This document shows, piece by piece, positions 7,163-15,487 of a DNA stretch of 32,808 nucleotides. The DNA is taken from positions 1-32,808 of the forward strand of contig CAZYQW010000104.1 in NCBI GenBank assembly GCA_964649825.1, read 5' to 3'. Below the pieces are notes generated by a model. That model was not told where the DNA came from. It saw nothing but the letters and a program-made list of their open reading frames with translations, and did not search any database. Origin of the DNA: CAZYQW01 sp964649825. Its GTDB lineage: Bacteria; Planctomycetota; B15-G4; JADJEK01. Position 1 is the stretch's first letter; the number at the start of each line of letters is the position of its first letter. Made by a program: the position numbers and the translations under genes.

Positions 7163-8608
7163 TCATCCTCCGAGGAACGTGCCGCGCATTTCCATCGGTT
7201 GGTAGAGCAGCCAGAGAGCGGTGCCTCCGAGGAGCACGAGGAGCGAAGCCCACGGGACGAACGCCGACGTGGCGCGACCCGGTGGAGCGTCCTCGCCGGC
7301 GATGCGCCACGCGAGGCCGAGCGACACCAGCAGGCCGAGCGAGATGAATCCGACCTCGATCGGGTACATCGCTTCCTCGGGCAGGCCGCCGAGCGACCAG
7401 TCCGGCCGGCCGAGCAGGGGAATGCCGAGGCGCACCAACAGGTTCTGCGTCACCGGCACGACGGTGAGCGCGCCGGTGAGGAAATGGAAGCAGTAATGCG
7501 CCAGCCAGACCCCGAACCCGAGGGGGACCAACGTGTACACGTACCGCATCACCACCCGCAGCAGGGGGTCGCCCCGGCCGATCGCGCGGCGCGTCCACCA
7601 CGCGGCGACGCCGAGCAGCACGATCGGCTCGATGACGAGGCCGACGACGAACAACGTACCCAGCACCGGCCACTCGACGGTGACTCCCATTCGATCGGCG
7701 ATCCATTGCTCGGCGGCGTAGACCGGGCTCACCATGCCGAACGCGTTCAGGAGGGCCCCGAACGTAAAGACGACCGCGAGCGCGGCCAGATCCTTGCGCT
7801 CGGAGATCCGGCCGATCCCGGAGCGGGACTCGTCGACGAGCAACTCCTCGCCGGGAAGGCGGGCCATGATGCCGACGTTGTCGTGCGGACATGCGTACAC
7901 GCAGTCGAGGCAGAACGTGCAATCGAGGTTGCCGATCTTGCGCGGCTGGAACAGAGCGAGCTCGCAGCCCCGCTGCTGGGAAGACCCTCCTTCGTCACGC
8001 CCGCGAATGCAATCGTGGGTCTGGCAGGAGGAGCACACGTCCGCGTTCCTGATCTTCACCTCGAGCGGAGAGACGGTCGACGACACGAAGTTGAACTGCC
8101 CGATCGGACAGACGAACTTGCAGAACGACGCGTCCTTGAACAGCAGGTCCACGGCGATCGCCGCCGCGAAGTACGCGACGATCAGGAACGCGGTCCACCA
8201 CGGGTCGCCCCAGAGGTCGAACAGCTCGTACGCGAACAACACGCCGGTGAGCAGGAAGACCGCGAGCCACTTGCCGCGCAGCCAGACCGGCCACCGCAGC
8301 GTGGGACGGCGCAATCGCCGCGCGAGATCCCGGGCCAGCACGAACGGACAGGTCATGCAGAACACGTTTCCGACCACGAGAAGGGCGATCACGAGCGCGC
8401 CGCGGTAATGAACCCAGGTCACCACCGTTGCCAGGTTCTTGGGTGCGAGCTGCGAACCCAGGAAACCGTGCAGGATCATGATGACGGCGACGACGAGCAG
8501 CACGACGCGAAGGGTCGTCCGAAACCACGGGCGACGGAGGGCCGCCCCCAGCCCCCGGACGCGGAGGAGATCGAACGGCACGATCGGCGGCCGTTCTGCC
8601 ACGGTCAA
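7163..8608 (-). CDS. Membrane polyferredoxin (CcoG/NapH/NosR-C-like 4Fe-4S protein)
   Basis: About 481 residues from TTG 8608, which overlaps the previous stop as TTGA; GTG 8602 (479 aa) is the alternative. It has several membrane helices. Cysteine motifs come in order: FCMTCPF, FCKFVCPIG, VCSSCQTHDC with a later RGC, and CTFCLDCVYACPHD, indicating at least two 4Fe-4S clusters. This pattern is known from membrane electron-transfer proteins such as NapH, the NosR C-terminus and CcoG/RdxA. A true CcoG is present separately at 15970-17406, so this is a second, distinct member. The C-terminal half adds further helices. Inference: it passes electrons across or within the membrane to the products of neighbouring genes, perhaps for metal reduction; the partner is unknown. 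Confidence 0.8.
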   Translation of the reverse strand: MTVAERPPIVPFDLLRVRGLGAALRRPWFRTTLRVVLLVVAVIMILHGFLGSQLAPKNLATVVTWVHYRGALVIALLVVGNVFCMTCPFVLARDLARRLRRPTLRWPVWLRGKWLAVFLLTGVLFAYELFDLWGDPWWTAFLIVAYFAAAIAVDLLFKDASFCKFVCPIGQFNFVSSTVSPLEVKIRNADVCSSCQTHDCIRGRDEGGSSQQRGCELALFQPRKIGNLDCTFCLDCVYACPHDNVGIMARLPGEELLVDESRSGIGRISERKDLAALAVVFTFGALLNAFGMVSPVYAAEQWIADRMGVTVEWPVLGTLFVVGLVIEPIVLLGVAAWWTRRAIGRGDPLLRVVMRYVYTLVPLGFGVWLAHYCFHFLTGALTVVPVTQNLLVRLGIPLLGRPDWSLGGLPEEAMYPIEVGFISLGLLVSLGLAWRIAGEDAPPGRATSAFVPWASLLVLLGGTALWLLYQPMEMRGTFLGG

Positions 8609-8997
8609 CGGAGACGAACCCCCTTCAGGTCGAACGTCTGCTCGACGGTCTTCCCATCGGGGAACCGACCCTGGACGAGAATGAACCAGTCGCCTCCCAT
8701 CGTGAGGTCGAGGTCGGCGACGTAGACGCCGGGCTCGGCTTCGACCGCGCTGGCGAAGCTCGGCGTCATCCCGGCATGGGACATGTTGCCCTCGATCTCG
8801 AGCGTCCCGCCGCTGACCGCGGCACCGTCCGCGCCCGACGCGAGCAGGCGAACCTGCGCGATTCCGACCACCGGCGGGCTCGGCTCGACGGAGAGCTTCA
8901 GGGTGATCGCCGAGCTGTTGTCGCCCGCGTCCTGGCATCCGACCAGGGCCAGCGCCGCGGCCGCAATCAGCGCCCAGAACCTTGTGCGAGCGAACAT
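8605..8997 (-). CDS. YtkA/FixH-like exported lipoprotein
   Basis: 130 residues. The lipobox is ALVGC, with the acylated cysteine at residue 21. The rest is one beta-rich domain with PPVVGIAQVRLLA, a Met/His loop EGNMSHAGMTP and GVYVADLDLTMGGDWFILVQG, resembling YtkA-like domains found near copper and cytochrome oxidase genes. The Met-His-Met loop could bind copper. GGAGGA lies about nine bases before ATG 8997. The stop overlaps the start of the polyferredoxin gene by four bases, so the two are coupled. Confidence 0.75.
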   Translation of the reverse strand: MFARTRFWALIAAAALALVGCQDAGDNSSAITLKLSVEPSPPVVGIAQVRLLASGADGAAVSGGTLEIEGNMSHAGMTPSFASAVEAEPGVYVADLDLTMGGDWFILVQGRFPDGKTVEQTFDLKGVRLR

Positions 8998-9103
8998 CTG
9001 GTCCCGTCCTCCGGCGACGGAACGACGCTCGAACCCCGCGCCGCGCGCGAAGCCCGAACGTCCTTCCTGGTTGGTCTATCTCTCGATCGGTTCTTCTCGC
9101 CCG

Positions 9104-9128
9104 AGGTTCGACCGGTCCGGGCGAACCT
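9104..9128 (-). other. Weak intergenic inverted repeat
   Basis: AGGTTCG (9104-9110) and CGAACCT (9122-9128) form a 7 bp stem around an 11-base loop, in the 146-base gap between the histidine-rich membrane gene and the YtkA-like lipoprotein gene. There is no T-run. It could be a weak stop, a processing hairpin or chance. Confidence 0.3.
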
Positions 9129-9143
9129 CCGGAATCAGTGCAA

Positions 9144-9743
9144 TCAAGTGGAGCCGCTCGTCCGCGGATGGATCGCGCAGGAGCAGTTGTGCTGCGCCTC
9201 GTCGTCGCGGGCCGGGAACATGTGGTAGTACATCCCGATCACCATCGGGACGAACACCACGGTGTTGTAGAAGAGGTGGAGCTCGACGCGCGGGATCCAG
9301 AGCTGGACGATGCTCGTGGGCACGGGCTGATCGAACAGGTTGTGCTTGAAGATCGCCTGGCCCTGCAGGAGCGCGTGCTCGATGTGATGCCAGAACTGGA
9401 TCCAGAACGCCACCATCCACCACTTGTAGGACTGACCCTTGAAACCCGTCCGGAAGATCCAGAGGCCGACGAGCATCACCAGCGCGTAGGCGTAGTGAAG
9501 CAGCTCGGACTTTACCATCCAGGGGTACCAAAGGCCGAGGACGCCGCGCGCCTCCGGGATCGGCCAACCGAGCACGTAGATCTGGATGGCCTGGGCGAGA
9601 TGCTCCGCCCAGTGGGCGAGGACGATCAAGCCGAATCCCCAGAGCGAGTACTTGTGCCAGTCGGTGTTGAGCCGGAAGAGGAGGCTGCCGCAGGATGGGT
9701 TGGACGCGTTCGCGTCGACCGCCATCGTTCCCGTTTGGGCCAT
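9144..9743 (-). CDS. Histidine-rich integral membrane protein, unknown function
   Basis: 199 residues from ATG 9743, preceded by GGAGAG about eight bases upstream. About four membrane helices carry many histidines: two similar motifs, HWAEH (H44, H48) and HHIEH (H119, H120, H123), plus H83, H156 and H174. The C-terminus HNCSCAIH adds a CxC pair flanked by histidines. Such spacing suits heme or metal ligands within a membrane. No named family is recognised. It heads the second minus-strand gene set, starting 38 bases after a terminator and a possible ANTAR-controlled hairpin, which makes it the first gene affected if that terminator is regulated. Copper or heme binding is inference. Confidence 0.75.
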   Translation of the reverse strand: MAQTGTMAVDANASNPSCGSLLFRLNTDWHKYSLWGFGLIVLAHWAEHLAQAIQIYVLGWPIPEARGVLGLWYPWMVKSELLHYAYALVMLVGLWIFRTGFKGQSYKWWMVAFWIQFWHHIEHALLQGQAIFKHNLFDQPVPTSIVQLWIPRVELHLFYNTVVFVPMVIGMYYHMFPARDDEAQHNCSCAIHPRTSGST

Positions 9744-9780
9744 GACGCATCTCTCCGTTTGCGATCGTGGATCGGAGAAC

Positions 9781-9823
9781 AAAAAAAGCCCCACGGTGGA
9801 GAGTGCTCGCACCGCCGGGGCTT
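9781..9823 (-). terminator. Intrinsic terminator after the ANTAR regulator gene
   Basis: On the minus strand, AAGCCCC pairs with GGGGCTT and inside that CGGTG pairs with CACCG, followed by a run of seven T (9787-9781). This is the strongest intrinsic terminator in the window. It ends the cco/kinase/regulator operon but lies only 37 bases before the start of the next gene on the same strand, so it also acts as a leader terminator for that gene. Confidence 0.9.
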
Positions 9824-9860
9824 CGTTGCCTCGCTTTGCCGGCCCGCCGTTGAGCTGGCG
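9816..9860 (-). promoter_or_regulatory. Candidate ANTAR antitermination site overlapping the terminator
   Basis: On the minus strand, hairpin 9833-9816 has the stem CGAGGC/GCCCCG (five pairs, one A-C mismatch) closed by the hexaloop AACGAA. A at loop position 1 and G at position 4 match the known ANTAR RNA-target rule. Its 3' arm (GCCCC) and two loop bases are the 5' arm of the terminator at 9823-9781, so the two folds exclude each other, as in ANTAR antitermination. A second hairpin lies upstream at 9860-9845 (CGCC/GGCG, 8-base loop AGCUCAAC) where P1 should be, but its loop is not a canonical hexaloop. The adjacent gene encodes an ANTAR regulator. Confidence 0.55.
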
Positions 9861-9891
9861 TCCTGAATGGTGCCCGACGGCCGGGAGTCTG

Positions 9892-10482
9892 TCAACTGGG
9901 TCCAAGCAGATCGGCCGACTGCACGACCGATCGCGCGACCTCGACCAGGCGCTGCCCGTTCTTCATCGCCGCGCTCCGCAGCCGGCCGTACGCGTCGGCC
10001 TCTCCCAAGCCCAGGCGGGTCATCAGGATCCCCTTGGCCCGCTCGATCACCTTGCGATCCTCGAGCGCCTGGCGCAGGTCGCCGGTCTCCCGCCGCAACG
10101 CCTCGAGCTCGTCGAACCGGCGGCCGGCGATCGCGACGGTAGCGGCGAGGGTGTCCCGCTGGATCGGCTTCACGAGATAGCCGAGGATGGTCGTATCTTG
10201 CGCTCTTTCAATCAGTTGCTGGTCGCTGAACGCCGAGACGAGGATGATCGGGATCGCGTAGCGGCAGGTGATCTCGCGTGCGGCGTCGATGCCGTCGAGC
10301 TCGGGCATGCGGATGTCGGTGATGACCATGTCCGGCTTGTGCCGCTCGCACAGGTCGACCAGCTCCCGTCCCGTCGACGCGGCGGCGACCACCTGGTGCC
10401 CGAGGTCCGGCAGCATGTCCTGGAAGTAGTCGCGCATCACCTCCTCGTCGTCGGCGATCAGGATGCGATAGGTGCGGGTCAC
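9892..10482 (-). CDS. Response regulator with ANTAR RNA-binding output domain
   Basis: 196 residues from GTG 10482; the start overlaps the kinase stop as GTGA. Residues 1-120 are a receiver domain with acidic pocket D11/D12, phosphoacceptor D56 (ITDIRMPE) and a conserved lysine in LVKPIQRD. A short coiled linker leads to an ANTAR domain (about 135-190): VIERAKGILMTRLGLGEADAY followed by an RLRSAAMKNGQRLVEVA-type helix. ANTAR regulators such as EutV, NasR and AmiR act on RNA, stabilising a two-hairpin structure that prevents a downstream terminator from forming. Here a terminator with a matching hexaloop hairpin lies just after the gene. The kinase immediately upstream is the likely phosphodonor. 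Confidence 0.92.
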   Translation of the reverse strand: MTRTYRILIADDEEVMRDYFQDMLPDLGHQVVAAASTGRELVDLCERHKPDMVITDIRMPELDGIDAAREITCRYAIPIILVSAFSDQQLIERAQDTTILGYLVKPIQRDTLAATVAIAGRRFDELEALRRETGDLRQALEDRKVIERAKGILMTRLGLGEADAYGRLRSAAMKNGQRLVEVARSVVQSADLLGPS

Positions 10483-12083
10483 GTCATGTCCCTCGGGAGC
10501 GTGATCACGAAATGCGCGCCGTCCACGCTGTCCGGCGCCGCGCGAATCGTGCCTCCGTGCAGTTCGACGACACGACGAGTGATGGCCATTCCGAGTCCGG
10601 TTCCGCGCGACCGTGTGGTGTAGAACGGCTCGAAGATACGCCGCATCTGCTCGGCCGACAATCCCGGTCCGTTGTCGCGGATCGACACTTCGAGCGCGGC
10701 GCGTCCCGAGAGTCGCGTGTCCGCGAAGACGACGTCGATCTCCACGCGTTCGCGGTCGAGACCCTCGTCGTTCTCCACGGAAAGCGCGTTCTCGAGCACG
10801 TTGCAGAACGCGCGCCGGATCGCGAACGGGTCGACGTTGCACATCGTGTCCGGACTTCGTTGTTCGACCCTCAGGTGAACGGCGCGTTCGTGCCGGAGGG
10901 ACTCGAGGTCGTTCCACGCCGCGTCGAGCACGTCGCGGAGCGCCGCGGGCTGCCGGTTCAGGGGCACCGGGGCCGCGTAGCTCCGCACGCGCTCGTAGAG
11001 CTGGTGCAGATCCTCCTGCGCCTGCTGCAGGCGCCGGAGATGGAGGGGAGCGTCGGGCACGTGCTGCACCCGTTTCGCCAGCATCTCGATGCTCGCCTGC
11101 CCGCGCTGGATCGCGTTGCGGCTCTCGTGCGCGAGCCCCGTCATCGCCTCGCCGATCGCGGCCAGCCGCTCGGCTTGGAACGCTCGCCGGCTCGACTGGT
11201 CCCGCTGCGCCGCGTAGCGGGCGACGAACCAGACCGCGATGACCATCCCGCTGACGAGGAGGGCGAAGAGGCGCCACACGCTGTCCCGCACCAGGCTCGT
11301 GCGCCGGCTCAGCTCGTCGGGAGGGAGCACCGCTCCGACCCGCGCGGGATTCGTCGGAGCGCCCGAGGCGGACTGGGTCGCGACGAACGCGACGCCGTCG
11401 GGCAGCATCAGGGGCAGCACCGTCTTCACGCCGAACGGGGCGATCGTCTGCTCTGGTTCCCCCGCCGGAACGGTGGAGGCGATCGACGTTCCCCGCAGGA
11501 GTTCGACCACGAACTCTTGCGGCTCGCTGCCCGGCAACGGGTTTCCCCACGGGTCGAGCAGGCACATCGGCCCCTCGCGCCTCGCCAGCGACTGGACGAC
11601 GGGGAGGAGGGCGCACGCCGAGACCTCGGCGTAACGACGCCCGTCCCTGGTCGGTTCGTTCGGCAGCTCGATGCGGAGGCGCGGCTCCGCGCGGGTCGTG
11701 AACGCGTCGTCGTCGGTCCCGACCTGGGCGACAGGTTGGAGAGCTCCGTCGAGGAAGAGGATCGGAGTCTCGATGCCGAGCATCGTGGCGCGCTCGATCG
11801 TGTCGCGCGTCGCCCCGGACGGAGTCTCTCGGCCGATGAAGGTGGAGAGCGCTCGGACGTCCGCGACGAGCCGTTCGATCGATGCGATGATCACCTCGCG
11901 CGCCATCGACACCCGGCGGCACTCCCCCGCCGCCAGCTCGTCGCGCAGCGCCCGCTCTTGACTGGCGTGGACCGCGGTCACCGCGGCGCCGAGCAGGAGG
12001 ATCAGCGGGGGGAAGAGGATCCCGAAACGCGCGAGGACGGCGCGCCACTCGACGACGGACGGATCGTACCGGGGAAGCGGCAT
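10479..12083 (-). CDS. Membrane sensor histidine kinase, partner of the ANTAR regulator
   Basis: 534 residues. The first membrane helix is at about 20-40 and the second at about 270-290; between them lies an extracytoplasmic sensor region of roughly 230 residues of unrecognised type. The H-box is GLAHESRNAIQ with phosphoacceptor H319, followed by a HATPase domain with N box NVLENAL, G1 DNGPGL, F box IFEPFYTT and G2 GTGLGM. No HAMP or PAS is evident. It starts 24 bases after ccoS, so it is probably transcribed with the cbb3 operon, and its stop overlaps the regulator start. The signal is unknown; a respiratory, redox or copper cue would fit the context. Confidence 0.9.
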   Translation of the reverse strand: MPLPRYDPSVVEWRAVLARFGILFPPLILLLGAAVTAVHASQERALRDELAAGECRRVSMAREVIIASIERLVADVRALSTFIGRETPSGATRDTIERATMLGIETPILFLDGALQPVAQVGTDDDAFTTRAEPRLRIELPNEPTRDGRRYAEVSACALLPVVQSLARREGPMCLLDPWGNPLPGSEPQEFVVELLRGTSIASTVPAGEPEQTIAPFGVKTVLPLMLPDGVAFVATQSASGAPTNPARVGAVLPPDELSRRTSLVRDSVWRLFALLVSGMVIAVWFVARYAAQRDQSSRRAFQAERLAAIGEAMTGLAHESRNAIQRGQASIEMLAKRVQHVPDAPLHLRRLQQAQEDLHQLYERVRSYAAPVPLNRQPAALRDVLDAAWNDLESLRHERAVHLRVEQRSPDTMCNVDPFAIRRAFCNVLENALSVENDEGLDRERVEIDVVFADTRLSGRAALEVSIRDNGPGLSAEQMRRIFEPFYTTRSRGTGLGMAITRRVVELHGGTIRAAPDSVDGAHFVITLPRDMT

Positions 12084-12107
12084 CGCCCGAGTCTGGCGCG
12101 GACCCGG

Positions 12108-12284
12108 TCAGGGGGCAAGTCGATTCGTGCGGCTCCGCGGTTCCCCTTCTTCGTCATGCAGGATTCGAACGGCGGGCGTGTCGAGGTCGTCCATCTGCCC
12201 GGAGCGCACCGCCCAGACGAACGCGGCGATCGCGAGAGCCACGAGCAAGAGCGCAACGGGGATGACGACGTACAGGATCGACAC
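12108..12284 (-). CDS. ccoS: cbb3 oxidase maturation protein CcoS
   Basis: 58 residues from GTG 12284, with AGGAG seven bases upstream inside the end of ccoI. The sequence begins MSILYVVIPVALLL, has one membrane helix, then the CcoS signature FVWAVRSGQMDDLDTPAVRIL and a polar tail. CcoS is needed for insertion of heme b and copper into CcoN. The three-base gap from ccoI is the usual arrangement. Confidence 0.93.
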   Translation of the reverse strand: MSILYVVIPVALLLVALAIAAFVWAVRSGQMDDLDTPAVRILHDEEGEPRSRTNRLAP

Positions 12285-12287
12285 CGA

Positions 12288-14741
12288 TCACTCCTGGAAG
12301 GTTCGCGAACGGAACGAGAGCGTGACCACGGTGAGCGAGCTGATCGGCATCATCACCGCGGCGACGAGCGGGTTCAAGACGCCCGCGATGGCCAGGCCGG
12401 CGGCGATGGCGTTGTAGAGGAGCGACGCGATCAGGTTCCGGCGGATCACGGAGACCGTGCGACGGGCGCCGGTGAAGAGTCGAGCGAGAGGCTCGAGCCC
12501 GTCGCGGCAGAGGAACACGTCGGACGCGGCGAGGCTCGCCTCGGCCCCGCCGTGCACGGCTACGCCCACGCTGGCCGCCGACAGCGCGGCCGCGTCGTTC
12601 ACTCCGTCTCCCACCATCACCACGGTGTCGAAGCGCCCGCGGAAGGAGCGGACGACCTCGAGCTTGCGCTCCGGAGCCGCACCGCCTTCGCAGAGCGAGG
12701 GATCGAGCCCGAGGGCATGCACGACGGAGTCGACGACGGCGGGGTGGTCTCCGGAGAGGACGCCGACCTGCCAGCCGCGCGCGCGCAGCTCCTCGATGAC
12801 CGCGGGCGCCTCGTCGCGCAGTGGATCGCCGAACGCGGCCACTCCGGCGATGACGCCGTCGACCGCGACGACGACCGGCGTCAGCCCGTCCCGCGCGTGA
12901 CGCCGGACCTCGGCCGCCGCGCCGTCCGGCACGACCACGACGCGCGCTCCGACGAACGCGGGCGAGCCGACCACGACGGCGTGACCCTCGACCTCGCCCT
13001 CGACCCCACCCCCGAGGAGCTGGCGCGACGCGCTCGCCTCGGCGTTCGAGCCGCTCGCGCTCGAGAACGCGGCGACGAACGCCCGCGCGATTGGATGCGC
13101 CACGTCCCTCTCGACGGCCTCTACCAGGCGTTCGGTCGCTCCGTTCCCCGACCACGAGACCAGCTTCGTACGACCGCGCGTGACGGTTCCCGTCTTGTCG
13201 AGCAGGATCAGGCCGGGATGCGACAGCCGCTCGAGCGCTTCGCCGCCGCGGACCAGGATGCCGCGCGACGCGGCGCGACCGAGCGCGGCCAGCACCGCGA
13301 GGGGAGTGGCGAGCCCGAGCGCGCACGGGCAGGTCACGATCAGCAACGCGACCGCGTTCTCGGCCGCGCGCGACGAATCGAGACGAAGCCAGACGAGCGT
13401 CGTCACGAGCGCGAGCGAGAGCACCGCGAGGACGAACCGGTGGGCGAGGCGATCGGCGAGCCGCACGATCGGCGGACGTTCGGCCGCCGCGCGGCGGATC
13501 AGCTCGGCGAGCCGGCCGATGCGGGTCTCCTCGCCGGTCGATCGGACCTCCATCACCACGCGCGACGCGACGTTCACGCAGCCGGCGTGGAGGGTCTCGC
13601 CGGCCGCGACGTGTCGCGGCGCCGACTCGCCGGTGAGGAGCGAAAGGTCGAACTCGGACGTCCCTTCGCAGAGGATCCCGTCCGCCGGGACGGAATCTCC
13701 GGCGCGGATCTCGATCCGATCGCCTCGTCGCAGTCCCACGACCGCGACTTCGTGGACGCCGTCCGCGTCGATCCGGCGCGCGACCTGCGGCGTCATCGCA
13801 TAGAGGCGCTCGACGGCGTCCTGCGCGTTGCGGCCCTGGCGGTGCTGGATCCAACGACCGACGAGCAGCAGGAAGACGACGGCGGTGATCGACTCGAAGT
13901 AGACCTCGCCCGTCCCGCGCATCGTGTTCCACGCGCCGTACGCGGTGCCGACCGACAGCGCGATCGCAACCGGGAGGTCCATGTGCGCCCGCCGCGTCCG
14001 CAGCGACGACAGCGCGCCGCGGAAGAAGACGCGGCCCGGCCCGGCGACCGCGACGAAGGCGAAGAGGAGTCCGACCGCGCGCAGCACGGACTGGATCGCC
14101 GGGTCGATTCCGTGGAGCATTCCGCCGTACAGCGCGAACGCGAGCAGCATCGCGTTCCCGGCGCACGCGAACGCGACGCCGAGCCGAACCAGGTGGGCGC
14201 GATCCTCGCGGCGCCGTGATTCGTCGCGGTCGCGCGCCGGGTGGGGCGCGTAGCCCAGCGAGTCGAGGGTGCGCGCGACGCCGGACAGGACGGCGTCCTC
14301 GCGCACCGTCACCGTCGCGACGTGCCGGCCGAGGTCGAGGCGCGTGTCGATGACGCCGTCCTGCACGCGGGGCAGGCGTTCGACGAGCCAGACGCAGGCG
14401 CCGCAGTGGACGCCTTCGAGGTACAGATCGATGACGCGGGCGCCGTCCGTGCGACGGCGAACGTGGAGCCGCTGGAACTCCGGGTCGTCGAACTCGACGT
14501 ACGAGCGGTCGGTCGTCGACGCGCGCTCGCGGGATCCCTCGGCCGCGGCGAGGTCGTAGAACGAGTCGAGGCCGAGCCGACCGATCGCCGCGAACACGGC
14601 GCGGCACCCGGCGCAGCAGAACCGTGGTTCAGCGGAGACATCCGCGAGCGGCGGCGGTACCGGCTGTCCGCAGTGCGCGCAGCCATCGGACGTGCCGGGG
14701 CCGCGCACCGGCTGGATCACGCTCGCCTCAGTCGGCGTCAT
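12288..14741 (-). CDS. ccoI: Copper-translocating P1B-type ATPase CcoI (FixI)
   Basis: 817 residues. It supplies copper for assembly of the cbb3 active site. The N-terminus has two Cys pairs (C21/C24 and a CCAGC cluster at 42-46) typical of the extra CcoI domain, then a heavy-metal domain with GVHCGAC (C113, C116). About eight membrane helices, the TGES motif (370-373), the intramembrane CPC (471-473), DKTGT with phosphorylated D515, and GDGVNDAAAL near the end are all present. The start overlaps the preceding SafE-like gene by 14 bases; ccoS follows three bases after the stop. The alternative, a CopA exporter, is less likely given the operon. Confidence 0.95.
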   Translation of the reverse strand: MTPTEASVIQPVRGPGTSDGCAHCGQPVPPPLADVSAEPRFCCAGCRAVFAAIGRLGLDSFYDLAAAEGSRERASTTDRSYVEFDDPEFQRLHVRRRTDGARVIDLYLEGVHCGACVWLVERLPRVQDGVIDTRLDLGRHVATVTVREDAVLSGVARTLDSLGYAPHPARDRDESRRREDRAHLVRLGVAFACAGNAMLLAFALYGGMLHGIDPAIQSVLRAVGLLFAFVAVAGPGRVFFRGALSSLRTRRAHMDLPVAIALSVGTAYGAWNTMRGTGEVYFESITAVVFLLLVGRWIQHRQGRNAQDAVERLYAMTPQVARRIDADGVHEVAVVGLRRGDRIEIRAGDSVPADGILCEGTSEFDLSLLTGESAPRHVAAGETLHAGCVNVASRVVMEVRSTGEETRIGRLAELIRRAAAERPPIVRLADRLAHRFVLAVLSLALVTTLVWLRLDSSRAAENAVALLIVTCPCALGLATPLAVLAALGRAASRGILVRGGEALERLSHPGLILLDKTGTVTRGRTKLVSWSGNGATERLVEAVERDVAHPIARAFVAAFSSASGSNAEASASRQLLGGGVEGEVEGHAVVVGSPAFVGARVVVVPDGAAAEVRRHARDGLTPVVVAVDGVIAGVAAFGDPLRDEAPAVIEELRARGWQVGVLSGDHPAVVDSVVHALGLDPSLCEGGAAPERKLEVVRSFRGRFDTVVMVGDGVNDAAALSAASVGVAVHGGAEASLAASDVFLCRDGLEPLARLFTGARRTVSVIRRNLIASLLYNAIAAGLAIAGVLNPLVAAVMMPISSLTVVTLSFRSRTFQE

Positions 14742-15483
14742 CGCGGCAGCACGGGAGCGGAACGGAACTCGAGGAGGGAATCGCGATCGGGCCGGCCGCG
14801 GCCTCGACCGTCAGCGCCGGGACGTGCAGCCTGCCGCCGAGGAAGCTCGCGCCGACCAGGATCAACAGGAGCGCGGCGAGGGCGGGGGCGAGCCGGGGCC
14901 ACGGCCGCCGGATCCCGTGCGTCGACAACGCGATCAGGACGAGGGTAGGGACGGAGCCGAGCCCGAACGCCACCATGAGCAGGGCGCCGTGGGCGGCCGA
15001 GCCCGTCCCCGCCGCGGCCACGACGAACGCGTAGAGCCACCCGCACGGGAGCAGCGCGGACGCGGCCCCCAACCCGGCGGCCCGGGTGATCGGGGGGAGG
15101 AGCGCGATCCGCCGGTGCAGCGCCCGGTACCCGCGGCCGACGCCGGAGCCCGCGACGCGAACCGGAAGGCGGACGCCCGCCATTCCGAGCAGGAGGACGG
15201 CTCCCGTCGCGACGAGGGCCACCCCGCTCGCGATCAACGCGACGCGCTGGAGCCCGAAGATCGTCCCGCCGAGGTCGAGCGCGGCGCCCAACCCGCCGGC
15301 CAGCGTGCCGAGGATCGCGTACCCGAGGATCCGGCTGCCGTGGTAGGCGACGAGGCGCGAGAGGTTCGCGCCCGCGGTCCGAGCGGGCGCGGCCAGCATC
15401 GCGATCGGGCCGCACATGCCCGCGCAATGGAGCGACCCGACGAGCGACGCCACGAGCATGGAAAGCAGGAGCGAGCCGTTCAT
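14728..15483 (-). CDS. SafE/UreH-type membrane protein of the cco operon
   Basis: 251 residues, about six membrane helices, with the conserved HCAGMCGPI near residues 19-27 typical of the sulfite exporter TauE/SafE-like proteins found between ccoH and ccoI. These are thought to help copper handling during cbb3 maturation; the HCxGMC motif is a plausible metal site. A second conserved segment ALLPCGWLYAF lies mid-protein. The C-terminus PLPCCRDDAD carries an extra Cys pair and is encoded in the overlap with ccoI. It starts four bases after the ccoH stop. Confidence 0.85.
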   Translation of the reverse strand: MNGSLLLSMLVASLVGSLHCAGMCGPIAMLAAPARTAGANLSRLVAYHGSRILGYAILGTLAGGLGAALDLGGTIFGLQRVALIASGVALVATGAVLLLGMAGVRLPVRVAGSGVGRGYRALHRRIALLPPITRAAGLGAASALLPCGWLYAFVVAAAGTGSAAHGALLMVAFGLGSVPTLVLIALSTHGIRRPWPRLAPALAALLLILVGASFLGGRLHVPALTVEAAAGPIAIPSSSSVPLPCCRDDAD

Positions 15484-15487
15484 GCGC

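Noticed and set aside
9840..9894. Canonical ANTAR P1 hairpin with an A1/G4 hexaloop
   Set aside because: The AAAGCG stretch has the right bases, but its flanks do not pair; the only stable upstream hairpin (9860-9845) has an 8-base loop.
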